From Styela clava (Eukaryota > Chordata > Ascidiacea > Stolidobranchia > Styelidae), in NCBI RefSeq assembly GCF_964204865.1, contig NC_135251.1, positions 7,750,001 through 7,814,000 of the forward strand: a stretch of DNA of 64,000 bases, written 5' to 3'. The position numbers were made by a program, and so were the translations under genes. Of the stretch, positions 49,864 through 59,966 are shown one piece after another (the first letter of the stretch is position 1; the number at the start of each line of letters is the position of its first letter). The notes under the pieces are model-generated. The model was given only the letters and a program-made list of their open reading frames with translations. It was not told the DNA's origin and made no database searches.

Positions 49864-50744
49864 TCATACTGGAGTTGTAATATAATGTAGGGATACAGGT
49901 TAGGGTTGTATTATAGTCCAAATAGAATGATAATGTAGTTACCGCACGTCATACTGGAGTTGTAATATAATGTAGGGATACAGGTTAGGGTTGTATTATA
50001 GTCCAAATAGAATGATAAATGCTGTTTCTTGTATTTAGTCACATAAGTTAAGTTGTATTTACTTTGGATTATAATTTGTTGAATTGAGTTGCCTGGAGAT
50101 CCTAAACATTCGGTATGTAAATATTGTTTTATCTTGTATGATTCATTCTGTATTTTATTATTGTGAATACTATTTTATCCTATGTGATTTAATCTGTACA
50201 TAATTGTGACATATGGTTATCTGCTAATTGATGTGAATTGTTATTGCTTGTAAAATGGTAATGCTGTTATATTTGATTAATTGTGCCATATAAGCTATTT
50301 AGTTTTATCTATTATTTTGGCAGAAAACCGTTCCTTTAACAACGTTACGTTACGTTCCATTAACAACGTTCCTTTACGTTCCTCATACCCGGTATCAAGA
50401 TTTACGTTACGTTCCATTAACAACGTTTCGTTTCCGGTACCCGGCAAGTTCTATTTTCCTGATTCATGTTCGAGATTTGATTTGAAGTGTCTGTTGATTG
50501 TTATTAAAGATATTCACCGATTTCAAGTTGAATTATATTGGGGCAGCATTTGAAAGGCACAGAAGAATCTGGCGGCACTTTAACCGCTGTTTACAGACTT
50601 TAATTGCTTGAAAGCACGGACTAGTTGTAACAATTAACCGATATAGGTTGGGGTCAGGACTGGGGTATTGGGACGCGTTTTTGAAGTCTCCAATCTCTTA
50701 ATGTGCGTGAGAAGTAACCAGGCTACAAAGAATCGAGCGCAACA
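49864..50744 (+). repeat. 5' LTR, truncated, with a partial tandem start
   Basis: 49949-50744 equals the last 796 bases of the 3' LTR. The first 290 LTR bases, including the TGTTAGCG start, are missing. In front is an extra copy of the first 69 retained bases (49864-49932) joined by 16 bases ATGTAGTTACCGCACG. GTTACCGC in this joint repeats the flanking SINE text GTTACCGCTG, which looks like templated end-joining. Inside the LTR, TTACGTTACGTTCCATTAAC is repeated. Confidence 0.92.
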
Positions 50745-50849
50745 TTAAAGTTTTCGAATGCAGGAAAACTGAAGTTTTCTATTTCGAAATAAAACCAGAG
50801 TATTGTAAGCAGCAATTGAAAGATATCGAACTTTTCAATTGATCCTAGA

Positions 50850-52145
50850 TTGAGTGAAGAAAGTCACTTAAAAGTCGAAATGGCTGCAAAACCAGTTTCA
50901 CAAGGAGAACTGGAACGTTTATTGGCTGATCTGAATGGTCAGTATAGATCAGCAGAAGAATTGATGTTGAATCCAAGAAATAAGGTGATTCTACAGTCAC
51001 AAGTAAAAGAAATAGATGCAATGTTTGTGGAGTATTCTAAAGCTTATGAAATACATGTTGCAGAACTGCCAGTAGATGAAGAGGCTCAAAGAGTAGCTAA
51101 AGAATCTTTCCATAGAGAAAGTTATGGATATGAAGAGTTCAAAGCACATGTTGAAGAGTGGCTTTCCAGACAAGAAAGCACACAAATCGTTGAGAATCCC
51201 CCATCAAAACCACAATCTATAGCTAGTAAAAAATCATCTAATATGTCGAGACCTCGATCTGCAAGGACAGCATCGAGTTACAAAAGTACAAGTTCCAGTT
51301 ACAAGAGAACTGAGGCAATAGCTGTCAGAGAACTTGCAAAATTGAAAATGAAGCAACTGTCAGAGCTAGAACAGGCTGAACGAAATACTGAAGAAATGAA
51401 TCGGCAAGCTGAAGAATTAAAATCAGCATCAGAGAGAGAAATAAGGCGAGTACAAGCTATACACGAATATCAAGCCGCATGTGTAGAGGCGGAAGTGTGG
51501 GAAATAGGCTCTAATCGCAATGAAAGAGTTCAGTTTCAAGAAATGGATTCTGGACCATCGATAGCACAATTGGTAGAATGTGAAGCAGCACGGGCTGAAG
51601 TAAACACACCTCAAGTGGGTCAAACCAATTGTATTGTGCCTCCTAGAGAGCCACAAGTTAGATTATCCCTGGATCCGGTCCAGGAAGTGGTTGCGGAAGT
51701 GATGAATCCCGTTAATCAAGAATTTCGAACTAGACAAGGTGGAACGAGACAGGCTAATTTGGTGAGTCCTGTAGAAGTACCTAATATGCCATCACAAGAT
51801 GTTGGCTCAATTCTTGCTACTATGACATCTACAATGCGTGACATGGTAGATTTACCTAAACCAGAATTACTTTCGTTTCATGGTTCTCATGAAGAATATA
51901 CAAGATTCATGAATAGTTTCAAGATAAATATTGAGAACAAGATTTCAGATGACAATCTGAGACTTACTTACTTGCAACAATTTTGCAAAGGTAAAGCAAG
52001 AGAATTGATTCGTCAATGTTCTGTATATCCTCCTACAGAAGGATTGACTTTAGCAAAGAGACTTCTAAGAGAAGCTTACGGACGACCATTGTTGATTGCC
52101 AGATATGGAAGAGTTGGTACATGGTCCAATGTTGAAACCAGATGA
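50850..52145 (+). CDS. BEL/Pao gag-like protein
   Basis: A frame of 431 codons from the ATG at 50850, 105 bases after the LTR. The N-terminal half is charged. A Ser/Arg-rich stretch (about residues 125-150) precedes a probable coiled coil (about 160-215, with LKMKQLSELEQAERN). Residues about 334-405 match the DUF1759 gag-type domain of Pao elements (LPKPELLSFHGSHEEYTRF, LQQFCKGKARELI). Gag proteins of this kind assemble particles. The frame ends at 52145 while pol is open in another frame from 52096. BEL/Pao elements usually have one continuous frame, so the break is probably a disabling indel, though a programmed +1 shift is possible. Confidence 0.9.
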   Translation: MSEESHLKVEMAAKPVSQGELERLLADLNGQYRSAEELMLNPRNKVILQSQVKEIDAMFVEYSKAYEIHVAELPVDEEAQRVAKESFHRESYGYEEFKAHVEEWLSRQESTQIVENPPSKPQSIASKKSSNMSRPRSARTASSYKSTSSSYKRTEAIAVRELAKLKMKQLSELEQAERNTEEMNRQAEELKSASEREIRRVQAIHEYQAACVEAEVWEIGSNRNERVQFQEMDSGPSIAQLVECEAARAEVNTPQVGQTNCIVPPREPQVRLSLDPVQEVVAEVMNPVNQEFRTRQGGTRQANLVSPVEVPNMPSQDVGSILATMTSTMRDMVDLPKPELLSFHGSHEEYTRFMNSFKINIENKISDDNLRLTYLQQFCKGKARELIRQCSVYPPTEGLTLAKRLLREAYGRPLLIARYGRVGTWSNVETR

Positions 52146-55100
52146 TCGAGATAGTCTTCTGGATCTTTCTCATAAAATGGAAGAATGTTACCTAACGCTG
52201 TCGCATTGGAAGCAATATTCAGATCTAAATAATTTTGACAATATTGCTCAACTTTCATGTAGATTACCCCTGAAGTACCATAATAAATGGGAAGAAGAGG
52301 CAGCAGATTATGAGAATAGAAACATTGAACTAAAATTTGAACATCTTTTAAAGTTTGTCAAGAAAGCAGCAATTACGGCACAATCATCAATGGGCAAAGC
52401 TATGAGAGCTCATAAAGAGAGGGAAAAGGCTAAACACCCCCAAAAGAAGAGAATTTATGCAAATTCCACTTCAACAAGTGGTGATGGCAAACCTGAACAA
52501 TCTACCGAGAGAAAAGGTACATTTGTGAGGAATAGATACAGATGTGTTATCTGTTCAAAAGATCATTTTCTTATTCATTGTCCAGAGTTTGAAAGAAAAT
52601 CTGCAGGTGAACGCGAGGCTACAATTCGTGAATTTCATATTTGCAGAAACTGTTTATACATTGGTCATATGGCACGGCAATGTCGTAAGAATCCTGCATG
52701 TACTGAGAGAGGATGTGGTGGCAGACATCATAGAATGCTTCATCGAAATGTTGCAGATACTAAGCGAAAAGAGCAAAGTACAAGTTCCGCTACTCAAACT
52801 GCTACATCGGGATCGACCTTAACGAACTATACCAGAAATTCAGCTGGAGTATACTTGAATATAGTTCCAGTGAAAGTATCCTCACCTCAAGGTAGAGAAA
52901 TTGAAGTATACTGTTTCCTAGACGAGGGAAGCACCTCTTGTCTATGTGATAAAAGATTGATGGAACTTTTAGAGATGGATGGTGAACCAATGAGTTATTC
53001 CATTACTACTGTAAACACACCGAATCCACAGAAACAAGATGGATTCGCTCTTGACTTAACTGTTAAACCACTGAAAGAGGAAGGTTGTGTGACATTACAT
53101 CGTGTGCTCACTGTGGATGAAATTCCGACAGTACCGAATAAATTACCTAAAAGGGTTGAATTACAAAGGCATGAATATCTCGAAGGTATTGAATTTCCAA
53201 AATTACCAGATGAAAGAGTGATGCTCATGATTGGCGTGAATGTACCGGAAGTATTCTGGGTAAAAGGTGAAAGGCGTGGTACTATAAATGAACCAGTTGC
53301 AAAAAGAAGTATTCTTGGTTGGTCACTGGTTGGGCCTGCCTTTAATGAAGCTTCTCGGAATGAAAGTTTTCATGTACAAGTAAATCTTGCTGAAGTGAAA
53401 AGAGAAGATCTTCAACGACAAATTAGAGAGATGTGGGAAATAGATTTCAAAGATATATCATTGACTCCCACACCAACATTGTCAAGAGAAGATAAGTATG
53501 CATTACAACTGATGGAAGATAATATAAAGATGGTGGATGGACATTACCAATCTCCGTTACCATGGAAACCAGGATGTCCTGAATTTCCTAATAATCGTGA
53601 TGCAGTTATGAGAAGAACCAACAATTTGGGAAAACGCTTGTTGAGGAATGATGTTTTAAGGGACAAATATTGCAGTACCATGGCTGAATTTATAAAGAAA
53701 GGATGGGCAAGGAAAATTCCTGCGGCTGAATTTGAAGCACCCATTGGTAAAGCGTGGTATCTTCCTCATCAACCCGTTACATCAGAACAGAAACCTGGTA
53801 AAGTACGCCTGGTATTTGATGCAGGTGCAAGATATTTGAACACATCACTGAATGATCAATTACTGCAAGGTCCAGATATGGCAAATGGATTGTTATCTGT
53901 TTTGCTACGTTTCAGAATGTACAAATATGGTATAACGGCAGATATAGAAGCTATGTTCTTACAAGCTCGTGTAACGCCTAGGGATGTTGATGCATTGAGA
54001 TTCCTATTTTGGCCTGATGGAGATTTGACAAAAACTCCTGTCGATCATCAGATGTTAGTGCATTGTTTTGGAAATACATCAAGTCCATTTTGTGCAAATT
54101 ACTGTTTAAGGAGATCTGCAGAAGATTTTGGAAAAGACTTTCCATCAGATATAAGTGACAATATCAAAGATAATTCATATATAGATGACTTCCTACTTGG
54201 AGCAGATAGTATATCTGAAGGGAAGAGAATTGTCAAGCAAACCTCAGAACTTACTGAATGTGGAGGTTTTCATTTAAACAAATGGAGGAGTCATTCAGAA
54301 GAAATTATTTCTTGTGTTCCAGAAAAGGATAGAGCACAAATTCAAGCAAACGTAAATTTAGACCCAAATCGTGTTGAACGAGTTTTGGGAGTTGTGTGGT
54401 TCGTGGTAGAAGATTGCTTTGGATTCAATACAAAGCTGAAGCCAAAACCTGATACGAAAAGAGGAGTTCTAGCAATTTTAAGTTCCGCATTCGATCCCAT
54501 GGGTATTGTATCACCTGTGATATTGCAAGCAAGACTTATATTCCAAGAGTTATGTCGCCAACAATTGGGATGGGATGAAACTATCGGAGAAAATGAACAA
54601 ATAGCATGGGAAAGCTGGACTAGAGCAATTCCAGACTTATCAGAAGTCAAATTACCAAGATACATTAAACCGAATTCATTTGGGGTTATTGTTTCACAAG
54701 AATTACATCATTTTGGCGATGCATCACAAGTTGCCTATGGATCAGTTTCATATTTGAGGTTAACAGATGAAAACGGTCAGATACACTGTTCATTTTTACT
54801 TGGAAAATCAAGATTGTGTCCTATCAAGACAATATGTTCACTTCCACGGCTGGAAATTACAGCTGCTGCGCTTTGTGTGCGAGTGGATATGTTTTTAAGA
54901 CGTCAATTAAAATTTGAGAAGAATGTTAAGTCTATATTCTGGAGTGATAGTACAGCTACTATCCAATCAATTTACAATTCGTCGAAAAGATTTCCTACTT
55001 TCATAGCTAACCGATTAGCAAAAATTGAAGAAGGTTCAGAGCCACATCAATGGCATTATGTTCCAAGTGAATTGAACCCAGCGGATTATGCATCCCGTGG

Positions 55101-56769
55101 AATGACAGCAAAGAAATTGATTGCAAAGAAATCATGGTTACAAGGACCAGAATTTCTCTACCAGAATGAAGAGAACTGGCCACAAATGCCCGTTAAATTA
55201 CCAGATTTACCATTGGAATTTATTCTGAAGAAGCCAATTAACGTTTTAGTGAATCTAGTGACAGAGAATGAACCTTTGGACAAGTTTATCAACTATTATT
55301 CTTCATGGTATAAGTTGAAGAAAGCTACCGCATGGATTATCAGATTCAAAATTTATTTACAAGCTAAACCAACTGTTCAAAAAGGTAAATTGCAAACAGA
55401 AGAGTTGAGAAGATCCGAAAATGAGCTGATAAAGTATTTACAAAATCGTGAGTTGAATAAAGTTATTGCAAAGTTACAAAATTCTGATGTACAAGGGAAA
55501 AGTGTGCTTAGAAAATTGAAAATTGCACCTTCAATGCAAAAGTTGAATCCTGTTTTAATTAATGGAATATTGAGAGTGGGTGGAAGATTGCAGAACGCAC
55601 CCATAGAATTTGATTTGAAACATCCAATAATACTGCCAAGTAACCATCACATCACACAGTTGATTGTCAGAGAATACCATAAAAGTTCACATCATTGTGG
55701 AGCAAGTCATACATGGAATTTGCTGAGACAGAAGTTCTGGATTATCAATGGAGCTGTTGTTGTAAAGCGAAATATTCGTAATTGCATTTTTTGCAAAAAG
55801 AGAAATGCTTCGATGGGTAAGCAGTTTATGGCTGACCTACCTAAAGAGCGTGTGACACCAGATCAACCACCATTCACATGTGTTGGAGTTGACAACTTCG
55901 GACCGTTGTTGGTAAAGCAAGGAAGAAGTTCTGTGAAGAGATGGGGCTTGATAATAACCTGTGCAACAACTAGAGCAGTGCATTTGGAAATTGTGCATAG
56001 TATGGATTTCAATTCATTTATTAATGGATTAAGAAGATTCATTGCCAGAAGAGGCAAGATGTCAACCATTATATGTGATAATGGGAGCAATTTTACAGCT
56101 GGAAATAAAGTGTTGAAGAAAGAAATTCAAATTTGGAATTCCAGTAAAATGGGAGAATTTTGCAGACAAAGTGATATCATATTCAAGTTCAATCCTCCCA
56201 CAGCTTCACACTTTGGAGGTTTCTATGAAAGACTCATCAGATCAGCAAGAAAGATACTGACTGCTTTATTGCATGATCAATTGGTTACTGATGAAGCGTT
56301 GTCTACTATATTTTGTGAAGTTGAAAGTCAATTGAATTCAAGACCACTTACACCTATTAGTATGGATCCTTTGGATGAAGAACCACTTTCACCAAATCAT
56401 TTATTGTTGCTGAAGCATAAAGCAAATTTACCACCAGGAATATTTGACAAGAAAGATTGTTATGCGAGAAGAAGATGGCGTCAAATACAATATTTGGCTG
56501 ACCAATTCTGGATAAGATGGTCCAGAGAAGTACTTGTCAATCTACAAGCTCGACATAAATGGTTGAAGAAGGAAGACAATTTCAAAGTCAATGATCTTGT
56601 GCTACTGGTTGACAACACAATACCAAGAGGGAAGTGGCTGACAGGCAGAATTATGGAAGTTATACCAGACAAATTTGGAGCTGTCAGACAAGTGACTGTC
56701 AAAACTTCTCATGGGTTTTTAAGAAGACCAATAGCAAAACTTTGTATGATTCAGAGAGCTGATGAGTAA
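52096..56769 (+). CDS. BEL/Pao pol polyprotein (protease, RT, RNase H, integrase)
   Basis: The frame is open for 1557 codons after a TGA at 52093-52095; the first ATG is at 52105. In order: zinc knuckles near residues 150 (CVICSKDH) and 183 (CRNCLYIGHMARQC); aspartic protease near 276 with LDEGST where most retroelements have D-S/T-G; reverse transcriptase from about 568 with YIDD at 695-698; RNase H acidic residues at about 875, 920, 951 and 997; integrase zinc pair HH/CC (about 1198-1233) and DDE at about 1266, 1328 and 1378; then a C-terminal DUF5641-type domain ending at LCMIQ. These copy the RNA into DNA and insert it. All catalytic residues I can check are present. No stop lies inside, so apart from the gag-pol break the element looks intact in coding. 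Confidence 0.95.
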   Translation: MPDMEELVHGPMLKPDDRDSLLDLSHKMEECYLTLSHWKQYSDLNNFDNIAQLSCRLPLKYHNKWEEEAADYENRNIELKFEHLLKFVKKAAITAQSSMGKAMRAHKEREKAKHPQKKRIYANSTSTSGDGKPEQSTERKGTFVRNRYRCVICSKDHFLIHCPEFERKSAGEREATIREFHICRNCLYIGHMARQCRKNPACTERGCGGRHHRMLHRNVADTKRKEQSTSSATQTATSGSTLTNYTRNSAGVYLNIVPVKVSSPQGREIEVYCFLDEGSTSCLCDKRLMELLEMDGEPMSYSITTVNTPNPQKQDGFALDLTVKPLKEEGCVTLHRVLTVDEIPTVPNKLPKRVELQRHEYLEGIEFPKLPDERVMLMIGVNVPEVFWVKGERRGTINEPVAKRSILGWSLVGPAFNEASRNESFHVQVNLAEVKREDLQRQIREMWEIDFKDISLTPTPTLSREDKYALQLMEDNIKMVDGHYQSPLPWKPGCPEFPNNRDAVMRRTNNLGKRLLRNDVLRDKYCSTMAEFIKKGWARKIPAAEFEAPIGKAWYLPHQPVTSEQKPGKVRLVFDAGARYLNTSLNDQLLQGPDMANGLLSVLLRFRMYKYGITADIEAMFLQARVTPRDVDALRFLFWPDGDLTKTPVDHQMLVHCFGNTSSPFCANYCLRRSAEDFGKDFPSDISDNIKDNSYIDDFLLGADSISEGKRIVKQTSELTECGGFHLNKWRSHSEEIISCVPEKDRAQIQANVNLDPNRVERVLGVVWFVVEDCFGFNTKLKPKPDTKRGVLAILSSAFDPMGIVSPVILQARLIFQELCRQQLGWDETIGENEQIAWESWTRAIPDLSEVKLPRYIKPNSFGVIVSQELHHFGDASQVAYGSVSYLRLTDENGQIHCSFLLGKSRLCPIKTICSLPRLEITAAALCVRVDMFLRRQLKFEKNVKSIFWSDSTATIQSIYNSSKRFPTFIANRLAKIEEGSEPHQWHYVPSELNPADYASRGMTAKKLIAKKSWLQGPEFLYQNEENWPQMPVKLPDLPLEFILKKPINVLVNLVTENEPLDKFINYYSSWYKLKKATAWIIRFKIYLQAKPTVQKGKLQTEELRRSENELIKYLQNRELNKVIAKLQNSDVQGKSVLRKLKIAPSMQKLNPVLINGILRVGGRLQNAPIEFDLKHPIILPSNHHITQLIVREYHKSSHHCGASHTWNLLRQKFWIINGAVVVKRNIRNCIFCKKRNASMGKQFMADLPKERVTPDQPPFTCVGVDNFGPLLVKQGRSSVKRWGLIITCATTRAVHLEIVHSMDFNSFINGLRRFIARRGKMSTIICDNGSNFTAGNKVLKKEIQIWNSSKMGEFCRQSDIIFKFNPPTASHFGGFYERLIRSARKILTALLHDQLVTDEALSTIFCEVESQLNSRPLTPISMDPLDEEPLSPNHLLLLKHKANLPPGIFDKKDCYARRRWRQIQYLADQFWIRWSREVLVNLQARHKWLKKEDNFKVNDLVLLVDNTIPRGKWLTGRIMEVIPDKFGAVRQVTVKTSHGFLRRPIAKLCMIQRADE

Positions 56770-56854
56770 TTCATTGTTAAGTTGTATTACTTATTTGTGA
56801 TGATTCTCACTTTTTCTTTTTGAATTGTAAGATGTATTCTCTTCGTTCCTACAT

Positions 56855-56867
56855 CTGGGGCGGGGAA
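56855..56867 (+). promoter_or_regulatory. Polypurine tract before the 3' LTR
   Basis: CTGGGGCGGGGAA directly precedes the LTR start TGTTAGCG. It is the expected primer site for plus-strand DNA synthesis and fixes the LTR start. Confidence 0.8.
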
Positions 56868-57953
56868 TGTTAGCGAGAATCATAACGTGTTTCTAATTTG
56901 ATGACGTTTTACGTTGTTACGCAGGCGTTGCAAACGTATCGACGCAGCATTATTGCGACATAGTCCTGTTTCTCGATTAATCCTGGGAATTCTAAATTAT
57001 CGCCACGCTGCTTCGATGAGTTGGCACCTTCTGTCCTTGTATACAGTGTAATCTATTGCGCTAGGAGTTGTTTATCGTGTTTAATATTGGGTTTACTATT
57101 CGCGGTTAGGATAAACGATTCGAATTGAAGTTATTAATTGGGTTTAAAATCAACGGTTCATACTGGAGTTGTAATATAATGTAGGGATACAGGTTAGGGT
57201 TGTATTATAGTCCAAATAGAATGATAAATGCTGTTTCTTGTATTTAGTCACATAAGTTAAGTTGTATTTACTTTGGATTATAATTTGTTGAATTGAGTTG
57301 CCTGGAGATCCTAAACATTCGGTATGTAAATATTGTTTTATCTTGTATGATTCATTCTGTATTTTATTATTGTGAATACTATTTTATCCTATGTGATTTA
57401 ATCTGTACATAATTGTGACATATGGTTATCTGCTAATTGATGTGAATTGTTATTGCTTGTAAAATGGTAATGCTGTTATATTTGATTAATTGTGCCATAT
57501 AAGCTATTTAGTTTTATCTATTATTTTGGCAGAAAACCGTTCCTTTAACAACGTTACGTTACGTTCCATTAACAACGTTCCTTTACGTTCCTCATACCCG
57601 GTATGAAGATTTACGTTACGTTCCATTAACAACGTTTCGTTTCCGGTACCCGGCAAGTTCTATTTTCCTGATTCATGTTCGAGATTTGATTTGAAGTGTC
57701 TGTTGATTGTTATTAAAGATATTCACCGATTTCAAGTTGAATTATATTGGGGCAGCATTTGAAAGGCACAGAAGAATCTGGCGGCACTTCAACCGCTGTT
57801 TACAGACTTTAATTGCTTGAAAGCACGGACTAGTTGTAACAATTAACCGATATAGGTTGGGGTCAGGACTGGGGTATTGGGACGCGTTTTTGAAGTCTCC
57901 AATCTCTTAATGTGCGTGAGAAGTAACCAGGCTACAAAGAATCGAGCGCAACA
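56868..57953 (+). repeat. 3' LTR, full length (1086 bp)
   Basis: Starts TGTTAGCGAG and ends GAGCGCAACA, so it has the TG...CA ends of LTRs. It shows the 290 bases lost from the 5' LTR. Duplicated host DNA resumes at 57954 (CTGTAGCCTAACTG, copy 1 at about 13985). Confidence 0.93.
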
Positions 57954-58104
57954 CTGTAGCCTAACTGTACTGGCCTACCGGTGCGATACTGTTTTGTGAT
58001 CACAGTCACCCTGTCTCATGTGCATGTTTTTAGTCCAGGTGTGGGAGAATGAGTGAATATCAACAAACTCCTTGAGATAATTTTTCATAACGTTTTCCGA
58101 CCAC

Positions 58105-58372
58105 TGACTCGGCAGTGTGGCGTATCGTGCTAATTGTTAGGACCGTTCGCCACCGTACGCACTTCTGACTGCCCTGCGTAGGTTCGCAGGCTTAAAAATC
58201 GAGTGGGATAATAATTTGCGAGAGGATTTCTGAACTCCTTGTCCCGTAGGATGGTTCACTCATTCGCTGGTCGGATTGGCTTCTTTGACCGCCAAGTCAA
58301 TACCTCTGAAACAATTAACTGGCCAACTAACCCCATACGGGCATACGGTATCCGACATGGACTGGTGCTCGA
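58105..58372 (+). repeat. tRNA-derived SINE, tail lost (copy 2)
   Basis: Twin of 14137-14402, with several substitutions (for example GGTCGGATTGGCTTCTTTGA). Confidence 0.8.
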
Positions 58373-58937
58373 ATAACGTTTTCGATTGGAACTGTTTTTG
58401 GAATTTCATAAAACTGTTATAACGCACTAAAATATAAAGTCATGAATAGGTCTCTAGATTCTAGTAGTTGATTAAGCCTAAGGTATGTTTTAGGTTAAAA
58501 TGAATATACTGTACCTGTAACAGTTGGCAACTATAAGTTAGGGTCAAAGGTCTTCTTACAGTTTACTGAATTTTCATTTTATTCTTACTAGTTCATCTGT
58601 GCGTGTTATGTTTTGATTAATGGATGGACACTGTAACAAGTACGGTACCGGCACAAGTTAATTACAAATCAATCCACCAAAGCTATTAGAGATAACCCGA
58701 TATAAACATAACGTGGAAGAGCCTAACAATACCGAAAATGGATGAAGTGCTGCATCACTATTTGACCTTTCATAAGTCTGTACCGGCACCGTAATTCAGA
58801 GATGAATACAAATGTGAGTAAAATACGGTACCGGTATCATTGATATTTGGATATAATTGGTTGGTGTTACTGATAATACAAAAATATGGATCGTGCTGCT
58901 ACCGTACCGGTACTGCAGTACTGTTTTAAGCCAGTAA

Positions 58938-59232
58938 GCCGATTGGGGTCTCATGTAGTTTGTTACCTAACATATCGTACCGTACTTCTAGTGGGCGTAG
59001 CATGACAATTTTTTCAAGTATCAATCCTAACCCCAATAGGAGAGAGACCGATAACGTCAGTCAGTTCTTTATCGTTGGCGCCAATGCCATTCCGGTCGAT
59101 CGTGCGTATATTTGGACGTAAATTTTGGATGGCGTAGTCAGGTGAGGGTTAGTATTAGCATGTCAAAAAATTGTTATGCTACGCCTACTAGAAGTACGTT
59201 AGGTACGAAACTACACGAGACCCGCCGATTGG
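58938..59232. mobile_element. MITE with GGGTCTC ends and 8-9 bp target duplication, only in copy 2
   Basis: GCCGATTGG stands on both sides (58938-58946 and 59224-59232). Copy 1 has it once (about 15137), followed by the same TAGTCCCACC. The ends pair as GGTCTCATGTAGTTTG and CTACACGAGACCC, with about 80 bp of inverted repeat (GTGGGCGTAGCATGACAATT against AATTGTTATGCTACGCC). The element is about 277 bp. An 8-9 bp duplication fits Merlin-, hAT-, P- or Mutator-type transposases; a GG start leans to Merlin-like. There is no coding sequence. Confidence 0.92.
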
Positions 59233-59423
59233 TAGTCCCACCATCCACTGATCCAAGTGGCTAATTGTAAAGAGCTTATAAATAAATAAATGGGTTATTG
59301 GGCTAAAGCAAAAGTTTAGATCAAAAGTTATTTTGTTTTGGAAATTGTGCTTGCATTTTTTGTTGTTGGTAGGTTAGTTAGCACATACAGACCTTCTTTT
59401 ATATTTTGAAATCTAAAATTAAT

Positions 59424-59748
59424 GGCTCGGCGGTTTGGCGCATCGTGCTAAGCGTTAGTAATACGCTTGCCACCGCATCTCTGATTACCTTGCGTGGGTT
59501 CGCAGGTTCGAATCCCATGCGGGGATGATTATGTGCGAGAGAATTGCTGGACTCCAGCGGGTGGTTCACGTAACCGCTGGTCGGTTACGGCTTCCTCTAC
59601 CATGAAGTCCATGCTTCCGAAAAAAAAAACCGGTTAAATAATCCCATACCCAACCTGGACTGGTAACCGGACAAGAGGCCGTGGTTCGCCATATCGGTCG
59701 TCTTATCGGCTTTCCTCTCCCCCGGGATAAATATGTAAATCCTATTCC
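59424..59748 (+). repeat. Full-length tRNA-derived SINE (copy 2)
   Basis: Twin of 17244-17573, with box B GGTTCGAATCC intact. Confidence 0.9.
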
Positions 59749-59966
59749 GAGTTATGCTCAATTTCCAGGTACCGCACCGTATCTCTGCATTTTGCAGTTT
59801 TGTGAGAAATTAATTTAATATTGACAAATGATAGGCTGATACCAGCTTAAATTCATTAATTTTATTCAATTCAAGGATTATTGATTATTTGAACTCGGTT
59901 TTCAGGTAAAGTTATATTGCAAGCGGCCATCACATCATTTCGCACTTCACACACTCTTACATCAAC

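Larger units (their letters stand above)
49864..57953 (+). mobile_element. BEL/Pao LTR retrotransposon, 5' LTR truncated
   Basis: Order: truncated 5' LTR, gag, pol (protease, RT, RNase H, integrase), polypurine tract, full 3' LTR. No env-like frame is present, so it is an intracellular element. The two LTRs share 796 positions with two substitutions, so insertion was recent relative to the several-percent divergence of the surrounding duplicated DNA. No target duplication is found: left flank CGCTG, right flank CTGTA. The missing 290 bases of the 5' LTR and the 405 bases missing from the flank suggest a deletion or rearrangement at the left end after or during insertion. Confidence 0.95.

Noticed and set aside
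50281-50553. 90-codon frame with repeated SINNVPLRS-like text
   Set aside because: It is inside the LTR and reflects the repeated TTACGTTCCATTAACAACG units, not a gene.
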